From Idiomarina aminovorans (GTDB taxonomy: Bacteria; Pseudomonadota; Gammaproteobacteria; Enterobacterales; Alteromonadaceae), in the NCBI RefSeq assembly GCF_023155095.1, contig NZ_JAKNDA010000008.1, forward strand, positions 1 to 64,000: 64,000 bases of DNA. Direction: 5' to 3'. The notes beneath the pieces are model-generated. The model ran no database searches and was not told the DNA's origin. It worked only from the letters and a program-made list of their open reading frames with translations. How positions within the stretch are numbered: position 1 is the stretch's first letter; the number at the start of each line of letters is the position of its first letter. A program made the translations under genes and the position numbers. Below, piece by piece: positions 56,532 to 64,000 of this stretch.

Positions 56532-57401
56532 ATGGATTATCGAGAAGCCTTAGAGCTCGCCACCCCAGTCAGCTATGAGCTTGACTGGGGCACGCTGCGG
56601 GGCCTGTGCTGGGGTGACCCCAGCGACATTCGGGTTGTGGCGACTCATGGTTGGTTAGATAACAGCCACAGCTTTTTACCGCTGGCCGAACACTGGCCTG
56701 CAGAAGCGGGCGGCTTACTGGCCCTTGACTGGGCCGGACACGGCCTCAGTGATCACCGACCTAGCGGCAACTACTATCACTTTATCGATTACGCTTACGA
56801 TTTGTGGCAGCTGATTCAACAGCAAGACTGGAAAAACCTGACGCTTTTAGGTCATTCCATGGGGGGCTTTGTTAGTAATGTTGTCGCGACTTTGTGTCCG
56901 GAGCGTATAAAAAGCTTAATTTTAATTGAAGCCTTTGGGTTGCTGGTGTCAGATGGCACTAACGCCAGAGAGCAATTACAGCAAGGTTTTTTAAGCCGTA
57001 AAAAATTACAGACGCCACGCTGGCGAAGCTACAGTAATTTTGATTCTGCAGTAGAAGCGCGTGCTGCGCAGGCCGATTTTTCGACCGGGCTGGTTCAATT
57101 AATTGTTGAGCGCGGCTGTGAACACCGTTCCGATGGTCGTTGGCATTGGCGTGCCGACGCCCGGGTGAAAGCAACCTCGGCCTATCGGCTGCCGAGTACA
57201 GCGGTGGATGACTTACTGAAAGAGTTGACTATGCCGGTTGTGGTAGTGCGCGGCACCGAGGGCTATGACAAGTTAGAAAATGCCTTAAAAAATTGGCAGG
57301 ATAAAGTGTCAAAATTAAGTTGCATGACGCTAAGGGGCGGGCATCACGTGCATATGGAACAACCTGTGAAAATCGCTGAGTTGCTTAAATCGCACGGTTA
57401 G
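56532..57401 (+). CDS. Alpha/beta-hydrolase-fold protein
   Basis: The 289-residue protein has the hydrolase fold with ATHGWLDNSHSF (HG oxyanion motif), LDWAGHGLSDHR, the nucleophile elbow GHSMGGFV and catalytic His in RGGHHVHMEQP. No signal peptide is seen. It lies between slp and fadD, where it could act on a lipid or acyl ester, but that is inference from position only. Similar hydrolases occupy this site in other Alteromonadales. Confidence 0.83.
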   Translation: MDYREALELATPVSYELDWGTLRGLCWGDPSDIRVVATHGWLDNSHSFLPLAEHWPAEAGGLLALDWAGHGLSDHRPSGNYYHFIDYAYDLWQLIQQQDWKNLTLLGHSMGGFVSNVVATLCPERIKSLILIEAFGLLVSDGTNAREQLQQGFLSRKKLQTPRWRSYSNFDSAVEARAAQADFSTGLVQLIVERGCEHRSDGRWHWRADARVKATSAYRLPSTAVDDLLKELTMPVVVVRGTEGYDKLENALKNWQDKVSKLSCMTLRGGHHVHMEQPVKIAELLKSHG

Positions 57402-57422
57402 CCGTTTTGAACGACTAGGATT

Positions 57423-57439
57423 AACTGGTCGGATATGCG
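57423..57439 (+). promoter_or_regulatory. FadR-like operator upstream of fadD
   Basis: AACTGGTCGGATATGCG has a perfect left half (AACTGGTC) of the FadR consensus AACTGGTCnGACCAGTT and a weaker right half. It lies ~50 bases before the fadD ATG. fadR itself is encoded at 62780 in this window. Confidence 0.6.
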
Positions 57440-57488
57440 ATGATTACGCCACTAAAATAACGATAAACAGTTAGAGGCAGAGCCTTTT

Positions 57489-59156
57489 ATGGAAAAAATT
57501 TGGCTGAAAAACTACCCAGCAGGCGTACCAGAAACTATTGATCCGGATCATTTTTCATCTTTGGCTGATATCCTGGAACAGTCCATAGAAAAGTACGGTG
57601 AAAAAACCGCCTTTGTTAATATGGATTCAGCACTGAGTTTCAAAGAGCTGGGTGTAAAAACTCGTGAATTTGCCGCTTATCTGCAAAGTAAAGGGTTAAA
57701 AAAAGGCGACGCCGTTGCCGTTATGATGCCTAACCTGTTGCAGTATCCTATTGCTTTATTTGGTATTTTGCGTGCGGGCATGACAGTGGTTAATGTTAAT
57801 CCGCTGTATACACCTCGCGAATTAAAACATCAGTTGACCGACTCACAATCCAAAGCTCTGGTTATTTTAGAAAACTTTGCTCAAACCTACGAAAAAATTA
57901 AAAATGAAGCGCCGCTTGATTTTGTTATTACCACACAAATAGGTGATCAGCTGCCAGCACCCAAGCGCTGGGTAGTCAACTTTGTGGTTAAACACATTAA
58001 GCGCATGGTGCCTTCTCATAACCTGAAAGGTACTGTCAGCTTAAATCAGGCTTTGGCCAAAGGCGCTACGGCTGAGTATCAGCGTCCGCAAGTCACTGGT
58101 GATGATATCGCATTTTTGCAATACACCGGCGGAACCACTGGTGTTGCTAAAGGCGCTATGTTGTCCCACCGCAATATGGTGGCGAATCTGGAACAAGTAT
58201 CTGCCTGTATTACACCTATAATGAACGATGGTGAAGAAACCATCATTACCGCGCTGCCGCTTTATCACATTTTTGCCTTAACGGCGAACTGCCTGACCTT
58301 TATTAAGCACGGTGGTAAAAACGTGTTGATCACCAACCCGCGTGACATGCCCAACTTTGTGAAAGAGCTGAACAAGTATCCGTTCTCCATGATTTCGGGT
58401 GTTAATACCTTGTTTAATGGCCTGTTGAATACCAAGGGCTTTAAGGACGTTGACTTCTCTAACTTGAAAATTGCTCTGGGCGGCGGCATGGCGGTTCAAA
58501 AAGCGGTTGCCGAAGAGTGGGAACGGGTAACTAAGTCACGCTTGCTGGAAGGCTACGGCTTAACCGAGTGTGCGCCGGTGGTTACGGTTAACCCGTACGA
58601 CATTGAGCACTATACGGGCAGCATTGGCTTGCCGGTGCCAAGCACCGACGTTCGTATTATTGACTCAGACACCCGCGAAGAAATGCCGATGGGAGAGCCG
58701 GGTGAGCTGGAAGTCAAAGGCCCGCAGGTTATGGAGGGTTATCTGAACCGCCCGGAAGCGACAGCGGAATCCATTAAAGACGGCTGGTTCGCAACCGGCG
58801 ACATGGCTACGGTTGACGAACGTGGTTACTTTAAAATTGTGGATCGCAAAAAAGACATGATTCTGGTGTCGGGCTTTAATGTCTATCCAAATGAAATTGA
58901 AGATGTTTTAGCGGACCATCCGAAGATTCTTGAGTCAGCCGCAATTGGTGTGCCGCATGAATCATCGGGTGAAGTGGTAAAAGTGTTTATTGTGGCTAAA
59001 GACAAGTCATTAACCGAACGCGAAATTATCGACTTTTCGCGCGAAAACATGACCGGCTACAAAGTGCCTAAACTGGTTGAGTTCCGTGATGAACTGCCTA
59101 AATCCAATGTCGGCAAAATACTTCGCCGCGAACTGCGTGACGAGGAAGACGTTTGA
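57489..59156 (+). CDS. fadD: Long-chain fatty acid-CoA ligase
   Basis: FadD activates imported fatty acids to acyl-CoA at the inner membrane. The 555-residue ANL enzyme has the AMP-binding [27 protein letters not shown] and the fatty-acyl motif [27 protein letters not shown]. The C-terminal catalytic Lys motif ([13 protein letters not shown]) is present. Length is close to E. coli FadD (561). It overlaps the rnd start by 4 nt. A FadR-like box upstream suggests repression in the absence of long-chain acyl-CoA. Confidence 0.97.
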   Translation: MEKIWLKNYPAGVPETIDPDHFSSLADILEQSIEKYGEKTAFVNMDSALSFKELGVKTREFAAYLQSKGLKKGDAVAVMMPNLLQYPIALFGILRAGMTVVNVNPLYTPRELKHQLTDSQSKALVILENFAQTYEKIKNEAPLDFVITTQIGDQLPAPKRWVVNFVVKHIKRMVPSHNLKGTVSLNQALAKGATAEYQRPQVTGDDIAFLQYTGGTTGVAKGAMLSHRNMVANLEQVSACITPIMNDGEETIITALPLYHIFALTANCLTFIKHGGKNVLITNPRDMPNFVKELNKYPFSMISGVNTLFNGLLNTKGFKDVDFSNLKIALGGGMAVQKAVAEEWERVTKSRLLEGYGLTECAPVVTVNPYDIEHYTGSIGLPVPSTDVRIIDSDTREEMPMGEPGELEVKGPQVMEGYLNRPEATAESIKDGWFATGDMATVDERGYFKIVDRKKDMILVSGFNVYPNEIEDVLADHPKILESAAIGVPHESSGEVVKVFIVAKDKSLTEREIIDFSRENMTGYKVPKLVEFRDELPKSNVGKILRRELRDEEDV

Positions 59157-60325
59157 CTCTACCGTTGAACCTGCCGGAGTCGGTACATCAGTACCGGCTT
59201 GTAACCACCACCGCTGAATTAGAAAGTCTGTGCCAGCAAGCGAAAGCCTCTGGCTGGTTTGCTATTGACTCCGAGTTTGTGCGTGAAAGAACCTACTACG
59301 CTCAGCTGGGGTTGCTGCAAATTTACGCCAATGGCACTACGGCTATAGTTGATCCGCTGACAGATATCAATTTAGAGCCACTATGGCAACTAATAGCCAG
59401 TGACAACATTGAGACCGTGCTGCACGCCGGTGGTGAAGATATCGAGCTATTTTTTCAACAAAGTGGCGGACGCCAGCCCCAGCAAATTTTTGACAGCCAG
59501 ATAGCCGCGAGTTTTTGTGGCCTGGGTGACTCTATGGGCTATGCTCGTTTGGTCGATGCCTTATTTGACGGTGTTGAGCTGGACAAAAGCCTGTCGCGTA
59601 CCAATTGGCTGAAACGCCCGTTAAGCGACGAACAACTGGACTACGCGGCCGCCGATGCCAGTTATCTGGCGGTAATGTACCCGTATTTAAAAGCCTTGTG
59701 TGAAGAAAAAGGCTGCTTAGATATTGTGTACGAAGAGTCACAAATTCAGGTACGCAAACGCACCCAAAGCTGGCCGGATGATTTGCTGTATTTAGCCGTA
59801 GGCAATGCCTGGCAGTGTCATCCGCGTCAGTTAGCCGCACTTAAAATTTTAACGCCCTGGCGCTTACACAAAGCGCGCGAGCGCGACATTCCTTTAGGGT
59901 TTATTGCCAAGGACGGTGTGTTGCTGGAAATAGCCCGCCGCCTGCCGAAAAGTGATGATGAGCTAAGCCGCATTCCCGATTTAGCGCCCCTGTCACGCAA
60001 ATATTCCGGGCGGGATATTATTCGCTGCATTCAACAGGCCGAACAAGTGCCTGAGTCTGAATTGCCGCAAACACTAGAACGCCTAGACGACATGGAGGGT
60101 TATAAGCCAACCTTTAAAGCCATTAAAAAGGCTGTTTCGGAATTGGCGGAATCTTTACAGGTACCGGCGTCATTGGTGGCTTCGCGCAAGCAAATTAATG
60201 ACTTTATTAACTTTCATTGGCAATACTCGACGCAACAACAGCAGCGTTTGCCGCAACCTGACTTAATGGTGGGTTGGCGTGAGCACGCAATTGGGGCAGA
60301 ATTACAAGCTATAATTAGCAAGTAG
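59153..60325 (+). CDS. rnd: Ribonuclease D
   Basis: RNase D trims tRNA 3' ends and other small RNAs. The 390-residue product has the DEDDy exonuclease motifs: [15 protein letters not shown] (Exo I), [12 protein letters not shown] (Exo II) and [11 protein letters not shown] (Exo III with Tyr). HRDC domains follow (about 210-290 and the last ~80 residues). It starts at TTG (GAGGAAG just upstream) and overlaps fadD by 4 nt; fadD-rnd are also neighbours in E. coli, where rnd likewise uses a UUG start. Confidence 0.95.
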   Translation: MTLPLNLPESVHQYRLVTTTAELESLCQQAKASGWFAIDSEFVRERTYYAQLGLLQIYANGTTAIVDPLTDINLEPLWQLIASDNIETVLHAGGEDIELFFQQSGGRQPQQIFDSQIAASFCGLGDSMGYARLVDALFDGVELDKSLSRTNWLKRPLSDEQLDYAAADASYLAVMYPYLKALCEEKGCLDIVYEESQIQVRKRTQSWPDDLLYLAVGNAWQCHPRQLAALKILTPWRLHKARERDIPLGFIAKDGVLLEIARRLPKSDDELSRIPDLAPLSRKYSGRDIIRCIQQAEQVPESELPQTLERLDDMEGYKPTFKAIKKAVSELAESLQVPASLVASRKQINDFINFHWQYSTQQQQRLPQPDLMVGWREHAIGAELQAIISK

Positions 60326-60345
60326 CCCCATTCAGGAGAACCGCC

Positions 60346-60594
60346 ATGCTGTGTGATGTTTATCGCAGCTCTAAAAAAGTCGATACTTATCTTTACCTGC
60401 CTCACGGTAACGAATTCACAGACGTGCCTGATGTTTTGCTGGGCCAGTTTGGTCGCGCAGAAAAAGTACTGACAATAAACCTTGCCGGGCGTGAACAGTT
60501 GGCCCGTTTAACGGTCGAAAAGTTACAGCAGCATTTGCATAACGATGGTTTCTATTTGCAGTTGCCACCGAAACGAGAGGAACTTCAATGTTAA
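60346..60594 (+). CDS. ycgL: YcgL-domain protein
   Basis: The 82-residue protein matches the YcgL family (N-terminal CDVYRSSKKVDTYLYL, central DVPDVLLGQFG and C-terminal GFYLQLPP). Its function is unknown. An AGGAG ribosome site stands just before the ATG. It lies between rnd and the transglycosylase gene, overlapping the latter by 7 nt. In E. coli ycgL stands next to minC, which is not present here. Confidence 0.9.
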   Translation: MLCDVYRSSKKVDTYLYLPHGNEFTDVPDVLLGQFGRAEKVLTINLAGREQLARLTVEKLQQHLHNDGFYLQLPPKREELQC

Positions 60595-61625
60595 CAACTA
60601 AAATAAAAGTGGCAGGACTGGCTTTTTGTCTGGCCTCTTCATTTGCGCTTAGTGCGCCGGCTTTTGCCTATCAGGAAACTGAAGATAAAGCTAAAAAAGA
60701 GTCCAGCGAAGCGGTTAACCAAAAGTTCGCCACCTACGTTGAAGCTCTGAAAGCCGAGGCTATTGAAAGTGGTTACAAGCAAAACACACTGGATAAAGCC
60801 TTTGCCCAAGTTAAGTACTATGAGCGCGCGGTGGAGCTGGATAAAAACCAGCCTGAATTTAAACTGACCTTAGATACTTACCTGCCACGTGCAGTGCCAG
60901 ACTGGAAAGCCGAAAAAGCCATAGAAAAATACAACGAACACAAAGAACTGCTGGACAAAGTGGGTAAAGAATACGGCGTTCAGCCGCGCTTCATTGTCGC
61001 GCTGTGGGGCATTGAAACCAACTTTGGTTCCTACACCGGTGGTTTCGACGTGGTTTCCGCGTTAACCACGCTGGCCTTCGACGGACGTCGTGAAGCTTTC
61101 TTTAAAAAGCAATTGTGGGAAGCTTTAACCATTATTGAAGAAGGGCATATTCAACCTGAACAGATGAAAGGCTCCTGGGCTGGCGCTATGGGACAAACCC
61201 AGTTTATGCCAAGCTCCTTCATGAGCTTCGCCGTGGACTACGACAACGACGGCAAAAAAGACATTTGGGGTAGCTTCCCGGATGTATTTGCTTCAGCTGC
61301 TAACTACTTAAGTTCTGTGGGCTGGAAAGACTACGTAACCTGGGGCCGTCAGGTGCAGTTACCTGAAGGCTTTGACGAGTCATTAGCCGGGCTGGACACC
61401 AAGAAGAAGCTGGCCGAGTGGTCTGATCTGGGCGTGACGCGTTTTGACGGCTCGGCGCTGCCATCGCGTGGCGACATTGTTGCATCTGTGGTCATTCCTG
61501 ATGACAACGAAGGCCGCGTTTACCTGGCTTACTCCAACTACGATGCGCTCATGCGCTGGAACCGCTCACACTACTTTGTGGCGGCAGTGGGTTATTTGTC
61601 CGATCGCATTCGCTTTCCACGGTAA
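60588..61625 (+). CDS. MltB-family lytic murein transglycosylase
   Basis: The 345-residue protein has a Sec signal (AFCLASSFALSAPAFA, cleavage near residue 27). The MltB-type domain carries the catalytic Glu in VALWGIETNFGSYTGG, plus WAGAMGQTQFMPSSF and YDNDGKKDIWGS. It cuts glycan strands with 1,6-anhydro-MurNAc formation. It lacks a lipobox, so it should be soluble in the periplasm, unlike E. coli MltB. No C-terminal peptidoglycan-binding domain is attached. Confidence 0.92.
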   Translation: MLTTKIKVAGLAFCLASSFALSAPAFAYQETEDKAKKESSEAVNQKFATYVEALKAEAIESGYKQNTLDKAFAQVKYYERAVELDKNQPEFKLTLDTYLPRAVPDWKAEKAIEKYNEHKELLDKVGKEYGVQPRFIVALWGIETNFGSYTGGFDVVSALTTLAFDGRREAFFKKQLWEALTIIEEGHIQPEQMKGSWAGAMGQTQFMPSSFMSFAVDYDNDGKKDIWGSFPDVFASAANYLSSVGWKDYVTWGRQVQLPEGFDESLAGLDTKKKLAEWSDLGVTRFDGSALPSRGDIVASVVIPDDNEGRVYLAYSNYDALMRWNRSHYFVAAVGYLSDRIRFPR

Positions 61626-61642
61626 TACGCTTGTCGGCACTG

Positions 61643-62083
61643 ATGAAATGGTTCGAGCAGCCACTGCACACGTTAACCCATGTACAATGGGAAGCGCTGT
61701 GTGATGGCTGCGGGCAGTGCTGCTTAAATCAGCTACAGGACGAAGAAGATAACCTTTACTCCACGGATGTGAGTTGCCGGTTATTAGATACCGAAACAGC
61801 AAGTTGCACCGACTACGTAAACCGCAGCCAACGCGTGCCCGAATGCGTAACCTTAACCCCGGATAACCTCGACGACGTGTATTTTATGCCAGCCAGTTGT
61901 GCTTACCGGTTAAGAGCAGAAGGGCAGCCCCTGCCACAATGGCATCCGTTACGGCATGAAGGCAGCAAAGAGCCCATGCAAAAAGCCGGCTATCATGCGG
62001 CCGGCCATTGCGTGAATGAAACAAAGTTCAAAGGGGATTTAGAAGACCGAATTGTTACCTGGCCATTGCAGAGCGAAAGCTAG
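61643..62083 (+). CDS. ycgN: YcgN/UPF0260 family cysteine-rich protein
   Basis: The 146-residue protein has the YkgJ-type cysteine cluster LCDGCGQCCLNQL and further cysteines (SCRLL, CTDY, PECVTL, SCAYRL) that fit a metal or Fe-S site. It also has the YcgN segments PASCAYRLRAEGQPLPQWHPL. Its function is unknown. ATG 61643 is chosen; a TTG four codons upstream is an alternative. It follows the transglycosylase by 17 bases. ycgL and ycgN also cluster in E. coli. Confidence 0.88.
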   Translation: MKWFEQPLHTLTHVQWEALCDGCGQCCLNQLQDEEDNLYSTDVSCRLLDTETASCTDYVNRSQRVPECVTLTPDNLDDVYFMPASCAYRLRAEGQPLPQWHPLRHEGSKEPMQKAGYHAAGHCVNETKFKGDLEDRIVTWPLQSES

Positions 62084-62089
62084 CACGGC

Positions 62090-62635
62090 TTATTTGTGGT
62101 AAAGCACAAAGCTGTCTTTTTTCTTAAAGGACGCAACAATGTGGCACAGCGTGACAATAACGCCAATGAGCAATAAGCCCGCAAAAATCACCGTCATCCA
62201 GCCCGGCATACCTAAGCCGAGCCATTGCCAGTCAATGTCACCGCATAAGCCCGGTGCAGCAAACAGCCCCGGCATCCATTCATGCAACGGCGCCCAACCA
62301 GGAAAATTAGGCGCACTTTCACACACCGCAAAGAACGCATTTTTTGAGGTTTGTAAGTCCCAGTGGTCGTAGGCAATTCGCAGCCCTTCAAAGCTGCTGT
62401 ACAGCCAGCCCAGTAATGCCACCCAACGGGCCAGCCAAAAGCCGGAGCCAAACAAGCCCACAATAGCTGCCAGACCTATTCCTATAACCGCCATGCGTTG
62501 ATACACGCATTTTACGCAGGGCTCTAAGTCAAGAACCATCTGAAAATAGAGGGCTGCCGCTAACAGGAATGAACAGCCTAAAAATAACAGTAACCAGGCA
62601 AACGGTTTGTTAGGCCACCGACCCACAAATAGCAT
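62090..62635 (-). CDS. dsbB: Disulfide bond formation protein B
   Basis: DsbB reoxidises DsbA and passes electrons to quinone. The 181-residue membrane protein has four helices. The first redox pair is Cys40-Cys43 (EPCVKCVYQR) and the second pair lies in the periplasmic loop (VCESAPNF ... APGLCGD). The ATG 62635 gives the usual N terminus; a longer in-frame extension to 62851 would overlap fadR and is rejected. It diverges from fadR over 144 bases. In E. coli fadR, nhaB and dsbB are neighbours; nhaB is missing here. Confidence 0.95.
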   Translation of the reverse strand: MLFVGRWPNKPFAWLLLFLGCSFLLAAALYFQMVLDLEPCVKCVYQRMAVIGIGLAAIVGLFGSGFWLARWVALLGWLYSSFEGLRIAYDHWDLQTSKNAFFAVCESAPNFPGWAPLHEWMPGLFAAPGLCGDIDWQWLGLGMPGWMTVIFAGLLLIGVIVTLCHIVASFKKKDSFVLYHK

Positions 62636-62716
62636 GATGATTTTCCTTAAGAAACTGTAAAAAACGTAGAAACCATACCCAAATAGCACTCTGTTGTCGA
62701 TATAAAGCCGGAAGTT

Positions 62717-62749
62717 ATCTTGTCCGACCTCACAGAAGGCTGCTAGAAT
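62717..62749 (+). promoter_or_regulatory. fadR promoter with overlapping FadR-like box
   Basis: TTGTCC (62720-62725), 18-base spacer and TAGAAT (62744-62749) form a promoter for fadR. The -35 lies in ATCTTGTCCGACCTCAC (62717-62733), which shares 10 of 13 fixed bases with the FadR consensus ANCTGGTCnGACnTGTT. This suggests self-regulation. Confidence 0.45.
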
Positions 62750-62779
62750 CCCTCCATTAGTTAGTACACAGGCGGGAAT

Positions 62780-63490
62780 ATGATAATAAAAGCGAAAAGT
62801 CCGGCGGGTTTTGCCGAGGAGTACATCGTAAAATCTATCTGGAACGGGCATTTTTCCCCGGGCACTATTTTACCCGCTGAACGTGAGCTGTCTGAACTTA
62901 TTGGCGTAACGCGCACCACCTTGCGTGAAGTGCTGCAGCGCCTGGCGCGCGACGGCTGGTTGACCATACAACATGGCAAACCCACCAAAGTGAACAACTT
63001 TTGGGAAACCTCCGGCCTGAATATTCTGGAAACCCTGGCGCGCCTGGACGAAGACGGCATGCCGGAACTGGTCGATCAGCTGCTGTCTGCCAGAACCAAC
63101 ATTAGCGCTATTTATATTCGTGCCGCTATTCGCCATAACCCGGAACGGGTGATTGAGCTACTGGAACCCACCAGCGAGCTGGAAGACAGCAAAAAAATAT
63201 TCGCCGAGTTTGACTACCAGTTAAACCACGACTTAGCCATGGCTTCCGGCAACCCCATTTATGTACTGGTACTCAACGGCTTTAAAGGCCTGTACTCGCG
63301 CATTGGTCAGTATTACTTCTCGTCACCCGAAGCCCGTCAGCTGGCCCGCGACTACTACGACAACCTTATAGCCGTTGCCCGCAAAGGCGACTATAACGAG
63401 TCAGTAAACCTGGTGCGCCGCTACGGCTACGAGTCCGCTGAAATTTGGCATAGCCTGCATGGTGATATGCCGGATGATTTGGTGAGTTGA
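62780..63490 (+). CDS. fadR: Fatty acid metabolism regulator FadR
   Basis: FadR is the GntR-family acyl-CoA-responsive regulator that represses fad genes and activates fabA/fabB. The 236-residue product has the winged-helix start ([51 protein letters not shown]) and the FadR-specific C-terminal acyl-CoA domain (about 80-230). Length matches E. coli FadR (239) and lacks the longer linker of Vibrio FadR. It diverges from dsbB. Confidence 0.96.
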   Translation: MIIKAKSPAGFAEEYIVKSIWNGHFSPGTILPAERELSELIGVTRTTLREVLQRLARDGWLTIQHGKPTKVNNFWETSGLNILETLARLDEDGMPELVDQLLSARTNISAIYIRAAIRHNPERVIELLEPTSELEDSKKIFAEFDYQLNHDLAMASGNPIYVLVLNGFKGLYSRIGQYYFSSPEARQLARDYYDNLIAVARKGDYNESVNLVRRYGYESAEIWHSLHGDMPDDLVS

Positions 63491-63757
63491 TTAAGCTAGT
63501 TTTGCGGCTTTTTTGATAGAAAATTGATTTAGTTTGTTAATTAAGGCCTGATGGCTCTTTTTGAGTTGTCAGGCTTTTTTTGTTGTGGGCTTTGTTTCTA
63601 CTGGGTTGCAAGGTTCCTTTTATTTTCATCGATAGTTATCGCTCGCTTTTGTTCTATAAGTTGCCTGTTTTGTTATTGCTTTTCATATTTAATCCGTTTA
63701 GTGTCAATTACATACGCAAATTGTAAAGACTGATATTGCGCATTTTAAAGGGGTTAA
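63491..63757 (+). other. AT-rich stretch after fadR
   Basis: These 267 bases hold the fadR terminator (63546-63581) and then T-rich sequence with no ORF that has a ribosome site. Base composition is clearly lower in GC than the genes to the left. Confidence 0.6.
63546..63581 (+). terminator. fadR terminator
   Basis: GCCTGA (63546-63551) pairs with TCAGGC (63569-63574), with an inner CTC/GAG pairing, followed by seven T residues. Confidence 0.8.
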
Positions 63758-63859
63758 ATGAGCGTGCTCGCTTGGCTTTTTGGTTTTATTACTATTTTTG
63801 CTGAAAATACTTTATTTATTAGATGGTTGCTAAGAAAAAGAAAGCTATTTAATAAATGA
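63758..63859 (+). CDS. Putative small membrane protein, 33 residues
   Basis: An ATG with AAAGGGG 6 bases upstream opens a 33-codon frame: a hydrophobic helix (VLAWLFGFITIFAENTLFI) then a basic tail (RWLLRKRKLFNK). It has no recognised family. It is AT-rich and lies in the low-GC right edge, ~50 bases before the next secreted-protein start. A real micro-protein is possible; chance is not excluded. Confidence 0.4.
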   Translation: MSVLAWLFGFITIFAENTLFIRWLLRKRKLFNK

Positions 63860-63907
63860 CAAAGTGCGCATGCACGATATACAAATGTTATGCAAGAGGG
63901 TAATTCG

Positions 63908-64000
63908 ATGAAACTAGCCCAATTTCTAAGCTTGTTCATGCTTTCAACACCGGCTCTGGCATCAGGTGTAATTACTTGTGGTGACGTAATGGCTGTAGGC
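63908..64000 (+). CDS. Secreted protein, N-terminal part (cut by window edge)
   Basis: An ATG with GAGGG upstream opens a frame that runs to the window end (31 codons). It encodes a clear Sec signal peptide (LSLFMLSTPALA, cleavage after about residue 18) and then a mature start SGVITCGD with a cysteine. Too little remains to name a family. Confidence 0.6.
   Translation, partial: MKLAQFLSLFMLSTPALASGVITCGDVMAVG

Noticed and set aside
62636..62851. N-terminal extension of dsbB by 72 residues
   Set aside because: It would overlap the fadR promoter and start codon and precedes the normal DsbB N terminus at MLFVGRW.
63551..63733. 60-codon Phe/Cys-rich frame after fadR
   Set aside because: It begins inside the terminator hairpin and is an artefact of T-rich sequence.

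Overview
The window is typical chromosomal DNA of a free-living gammaproteobacterium, most likely from the marine Alteromonadales. An Idiomarina-type genome is my best guess, from gene content and gene order rather than from any search. It opens inside a 5S rRNA (the end of an rRNA operon) and carries about 60 protein genes, one tRNA-Trp and the SRP RNA (ffs). I see no insertion sequence, prophage, CRISPR array or toxin-antitoxin pair. Almost every block matches a gene neighbourhood known from E. coli or Shewanella, so the novelty lies mainly in small proteins and non-coding signals.

Layout. (1) 1-5.5 kb: rRNA end and the outer-membrane assembly pair tamA-tamB. (2) 5.5-20 kb: HDOD protein, tRNA-Trp, holD-rimI-[chemoreceptor]-prfC-yjjV, smp/serB, a large double-PilZ protein, radA and ettA. 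This matches the E. coli holD...prfC...ytjB-serB-radA-ettA region, with a chemoreceptor where yjjG sits and a PilZ gene added. (3) 18.7-26.1 kb: glyA-nrdR-ribD-ribBX, then on the minus strand a ketopantoate-reductase-like gene, ampG, a periplasmic cyclophilin and yajG. (4) 26.2-30 kb: a ketoacyl synthase III / enoyl-CoA hydratase pair, ffs, and minus-strand comFB-like, deacetylase-like and priC genes. (5) 30-36.3 kb: a TonB energy-transduction operon (DUF3450 protein, long ExbB/TtpC type, ExbB, ExbD, TonB, TPR protein), a 40-residue membrane protein and a lone receiver. (6) 36.3-45.2 kb: apt-dnaX-ybaB-recR-htpG-adk, then MAPEG, hydrolase and MATE genes. (7) 45.2-52.4 kb: complete minus-strand his operon hisGDCBHAF(IE) with a histidine-rich leader peptide and attenuator. 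(8) 52.6-63.5 kb: yoaA-tsaB-slp-hydrolase-fadD-rnd-ycgL-mltB-like-ycgN, then divergent dsbB and fadR. (9) The last 500 bases turn AT-rich and hold a terminator, a 33-codon ORF and the start of a secreted protein cut by the window edge.

Regulation read from the sequence: a his attenuator; a 13-bp perfect inverted repeat bracketing the his promoter; a 12-bp perfect inverted repeat before the ketoacyl synthase gene; a sigma-32-type promoter at htpG; FadR-like boxes at fadD and at fadR itself; a ten-A slippery run in dnaX placed to give a short gamma-like product; and a hairpin-rich 460-base leader region before the TonB operon. No wholly new multi-gene system is evident. The best leads are the two unexplained inverted repeats, the TonB leader, the dnaX site and the small unassigned proteins.
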